This document shows, piece by piece, positions 60,908 through 64,000 of a DNA stretch of 64,000 nucleotides. A program made the position numbers and the translations under genes. Below the pieces are notes generated by a model. It was not told where the DNA came from and ran no database searches. It saw nothing but the letters and a program-made list of their open reading frames with translations. The stretch comes from Engraulis encrasicolus (lineage: Eukaryota > Chordata > Actinopteri > Clupeiformes > Engraulidae). The stretch is taken from the NCBI RefSeq assembly GCF_034702125.1, contig NC_085880.1, forward strand, positions 16,916,028 to 16,980,027, written 5' to 3'. How positions within the stretch are numbered: the first letter of the stretch is position 1; every line of letters begins with the position of its first letter.

Positions 60908-62899
60908 CTGTGCGGAGAAAAAGGATAATAGTGGAGTCGTAATAGGCTCAGTCATTTCAAATTGATGTTAAAGTTTGGTTTTCACTTCCAAGTTGAAGTT
61001 TAGGGTCTATAGAACAATTTGAGTTCGAGTGTCAAACACACAGATAACAAAATGGCCTGCGGGGGGCGCTCTAAAATATATAAACTGCTATAACTTTTGA
61101 TTAGTTAAACCAAATTTAACATATGAGGTATGTATGGATTCAGCATGGAGAGGAGAAACCAGTGGGCTAAATAGTTGGTTACCAGATTAAAGACACACTA
61201 TGTAATAAACACACGTTTAGCCAATGGACAGCTAAATCTGGGCTTTTTTAAGATAAAGGGTGGAAATGCCCTCCAAGTTGCAATGAAACATAATTCATTG
61301 TTGCAATTTATTGTAAATAAAGCCTGGGTTATCACTTAACTTGATTTGTTCAGAATATCCCTGAAGCACACAGATACTTAGGATACATATACACAAATAT
61401 AGCTGCATAAAGCCTATGTGATATTTAGGACCCAACTTGCAACTTTGAGTTTATGAATTTAGGATCATGAGTACCAGCTTTTTTTCAATCAAGCCATCAT
61501 TTTATTCACAACTTAAACACTTTATATCTGGAAGAAAGTAAATCAATAATAATAATAATAATAGTAATAATGATGATGATGATGATGATGATAAATACTA
61601 TGGGGAACATCATTTTTTCTTGCATTCAAAAAGTAAACAGAAGACCATAGGGCTAACATTTATTCCAATACTCCACTCTACAATAACTATGACAGAGAAC
61701 AGATGCAAAAACAGTCAGTGGTCTGTCTTAGAAATTGTATGTGCACTTGCACAGATGTGTGCACTTTAACTCTGCCTTCATGCACTTGCACCGAGATCTG
61801 GCAGGTCTATTTGTACAAGTACTAGTACAGCTGCACTTCACCTCTAGTTGGAAAACATCTTTGGCAACTGCATTGCTTTGGTAGTGTAGTCCAAATCTGG
61901 GAACTGTTCATTTGTTACCAGATTGGCAGGCATTTCTGGCAAATGCAGATAAGAACGGTTTTCATTCCTGTCAACTACGCTGGTAACAAATGGACAGTTC
62001 TTAGAGCAGATGATTGTGTCTACCATGTATGAAATAGTCCTATAGTATTATTTAGTATGCTTGCCAAAGGCCTCTGCTTGCCCCCAGTAAGCATACTAAT
62101 TGTTCTCCAACAGTTTATTTAGTATGCTTGCGGGAAAGCATTTTAATTGTTCATCAACAGTTTATTATTATTCTACATTTTTCCATTCACCCCGGCATAT
62201 GGGAATCGCCATTCATTAGTACGACGGCTTTGAATCGTTGCAGCATTCGAGATAGAGACACGGTTCGAGTGCCAAAACGAACGGCTCGAAAAGGTCTCAG
62301 GGTGGAGTATTTTTTGCTGGCCTACCACCTTTCATTCGTTCACCAGACTTGTTTTCCCTCAGTTTTCTCTCTGTTTTCCCCCTCATTGAAATTAATGGTA
62401 TAATGGTCAAGATGATAATGTCACAAACTGTGGCAGTTAGAGTGAGAGGTGACCTGTCCTGGGGTTTTTGTATCAACTAGGTAAAGGCATTGTTAGAGAG
62501 GTATTGGCTCTGAGTACAAACTGTGTGAAGATCATAAGCCAACTCTTAAAAATGTTTCAAAGAGAGCAGTTTTAAAATCCCTATGATGTGACCCCATTCA
62601 CTCACAAAAAAATGTGTGAACAGCTCAGCGCATAGGCCTGAATATGTCCATTTTTTGACTGAACCATTTGGCCAAGAAAAGTGATCTCAGCGTTGACATG
62701 AAGAGCAGGTTTGTGCCATTTGTGTGTCAATATCATCTGACAACTTGCAAAACTTTTGGAGATATGACAGCGTAAAAATAAGGCTGCACATATTACTCAG
62801 CTATTGACTGCCAAACTGTCACCTTTAGAATCTTCAGTCATACACACACACACACACACACATGCAGCCTTGTAGAACTTTAGACCTCTGCTGTCAGTA

Positions 62900-63000
62900 A
62901 GTGGCAGTGGCCTACTGGGTAGGGTCTGTCAGAGGGTTGAAGGTTCGAATCCCACCCTTACCTCTCCCTACACACCCATTCCTGAAAGGCACCTGAAGCA
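62900..63000 (+). mobile_element. tRNA-derived SINE
   Basis: A-box TGGCCTACTGG (62908-62918) and B-box GGTTCGAATCC (62942-62952) followed by TGAAAGGCACCTGAAG. Inside the fold-back element. Confidence 0.65.
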
Positions 63001-63013
63001 TCTCCATACATGC

Positions 63014-63042
63014 ACGCACACACACACGCACGCACGCACGCA

Positions 63043-63077
<35 letters not shown>

Positions 63078-63093
63078 CTCTCTCTCTCGCACG

Positions 63094-63128
<35 letters not shown>
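63014..63128. repeat. Compound (CA)n(CG) microsatellite
   Basis: CA runs broken by GCACGCACG and CTCTCTCTCG. Confidence 0.95.
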
Positions 63129-63130
<2 letters not shown>

Positions 63131-63236
63131 CTATCTCTTTCCCTCATGTTTCTGTGTGTGTATACAACAGCTCTGTGTGTGTGTGTGTGCATAATCCGCA
63201 AGCATACCAATAGCATTGTCTCTCCGGAAATGCACT

Positions 63237-63237
63237 C

Positions 63238-63271
<34 letters not shown>
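63237..63271. repeat. (TTA)n microsatellite
   Basis: About 11 units; mirrors the AAT repeat at 61550-61565 in the other arm of the fold-back element. Confidence 0.93.
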
Positions 63272-63272
<1 letters not shown>

Positions 63273-63879
63273 GATTTATTTTCTTACAGATATAACGTTT
63301 TTTTTTGTGATTTTATGTGTGAATAGAATATGGCTTCATCGAAAAAAATTGATACTCGTGATCCTAAATTCATGAACTCAAAGTTGCAAGTTGGGTCCTA
63401 AATATCACATAGGCTTTATGCAGCCATATTTGCGTATAGGTATCCTAGGTATCTTTGTGCTTCAGGGATATTCTGAACAAATCAAGTTGAATGATATACC
63501 AGGCTTAATTTACAATAACTTGTAACAATAAATGATGTTTCATTGCAACTTGGAGGGCATTTCCACCCTTTATCTAAAAAAAACCCTGAATTTTGCTGTC
63601 CATGGGCTAAAAGTGTGTTTATGACATAGTGTGTTTTAATCTGGTAACCAAATACGTAGCTCACCAGCTCCTCATCTTAATGCTGAATCCATGCATACCT
63701 CATATGTTAAATTTGGTTAAACTAATAAAAAGTTATAGCAGTTTATATATTTTAGAGCGCCCCCTGCAGGCCATTTTGTTATCTGTGTGTTTGACACTCG
63801 AACCCAAATTGTTCTATAGACCCTAAACTTCAACTTGGGAGTGAAAACCAAACTTTAACACAAATTTGAAATGACTGAG

Positions 63880-64000
63880 AAAAAATGCACATGCCTACGA
63901 CCCCACTATAATAGATGGTCACTGCTGTAACTCCTGGGTCCAGAATCATTGGCTGCTCAGTGCTACTCACAGGCAGAGGTGAATCTTGTCACCAGGCAAG
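63880..64000. other. Sequence beyond the fold-back element
   Basis: EYS intron or exon edge. A minus-strand GTGAGT at 63965-63970 follows 30 open bases, too little to call an exon. Confidence 0.3.

Larger units (their letters stand above)
60947..63879. mobile_element. 2.9 kb fold-back element with ~630-bp inverted arms
   Basis: The left arm 60947-61565 and right arm 63240-63879 are inverse copies at roughly 85-90 percent by eye, both starting CTCAGTCATTTCAAAT. The 1.7 kb centre shows no open frame, so it is a non-autonomous element. No clear target duplication. Its left end lies about 40 nt from the EYS acceptor. Confidence 0.85.
60908..64000 (-). other. eys: EYS last intron (partial)
   Basis: Contains a 2.9 kb fold-back element, a tRNA-derived SINE and microsatellites. 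No further EYS exon is supported. Confidence 0.7.

Noticed and set aside
63971..64000. Next upstream EYS exon on the minus strand
   Set aside because: There is a GTGAGT and matching phase, but the 9-10 residues (LVTRFTSA) do not look like laminin G sequence leading into DFLSVSL.

Overview
The window looks like teleost fish genomic DNA. It holds vertebrate genes with short exons and long introns, dense hAT and TTAA-type DNA transposons and MITEs, L2-like LINE fragments, tRNA-derived SINEs and many CA, GA and GT microsatellites. Three protein-coding genes can be supported, and the rest is intronic or intergenic repeat-rich DNA. All gene names rest on reading the translations by eye; no database search was possible.

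Region 1 (1-15037, + strand) carries the 3' half of an asparaginase-like gene, asrgl1. Three exons (8157-8275, 8696-8806, 14835-15037) encode the whole beta chain of the enzyme, starting at the autocleavage/nucleophile threonine. The alpha-chain exons are not visible and presumably lie upstream of the window. Directly over the stop codon begins about 1 kb of purine-rich minisatellite whose unit resembles the last codons and stop of the gene.

Region 2 (16.1-37.5 kb) has no gene that I can support. It is a stratified pile of mobile elements: a 4.8 kb hAT element with an exact 8-bp target duplication that contains further elements, a 554-bp tandem duplication, a second hAT element containing a miniature LTR-like element with a tRNA-like promoter, L2-like and other LINE fragments, and two elements in which a short family-specific 15-mer is scattered in both orientations.

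Region 3 (37.56-59.15 kb, + strand) is a complete PHF3 gene. A probable non-coding first exon is followed by 16 coding exons that join in frame to 1942 codons plus a stop (5829 nt). The protein has the PHF3 order: conserved N-terminus, a PHD finger split over two exons, a TFIIS-like central domain, a SPOC domain and a proline-rich then Arg/Ser-rich tail. Several of its splice sites are embedded in tandem repeats made from the splice site itself. The clearest case is a five-copy, 24-nt-periodic array of 5' splice sites after exon 12, all in the same reading frame.

Region 4 (59.14-64 kb, - strand) is the last coding exon of EYS (laminin G, EGF, EGF, laminin G) and part of its preceding intron, which is filled by a 2.9 kb fold-back element. 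PHF3 and EYS are tail to tail, as in human 6q12, and their poly(A) signals lie 8 nt apart on opposite strands.

Exon coordinates are inferred from GT/AG sites, reading-phase continuity and remembered family sequence. Microsatellites and transposons were called by eye, so their edges are approximate unless a target-site duplication is quoted.
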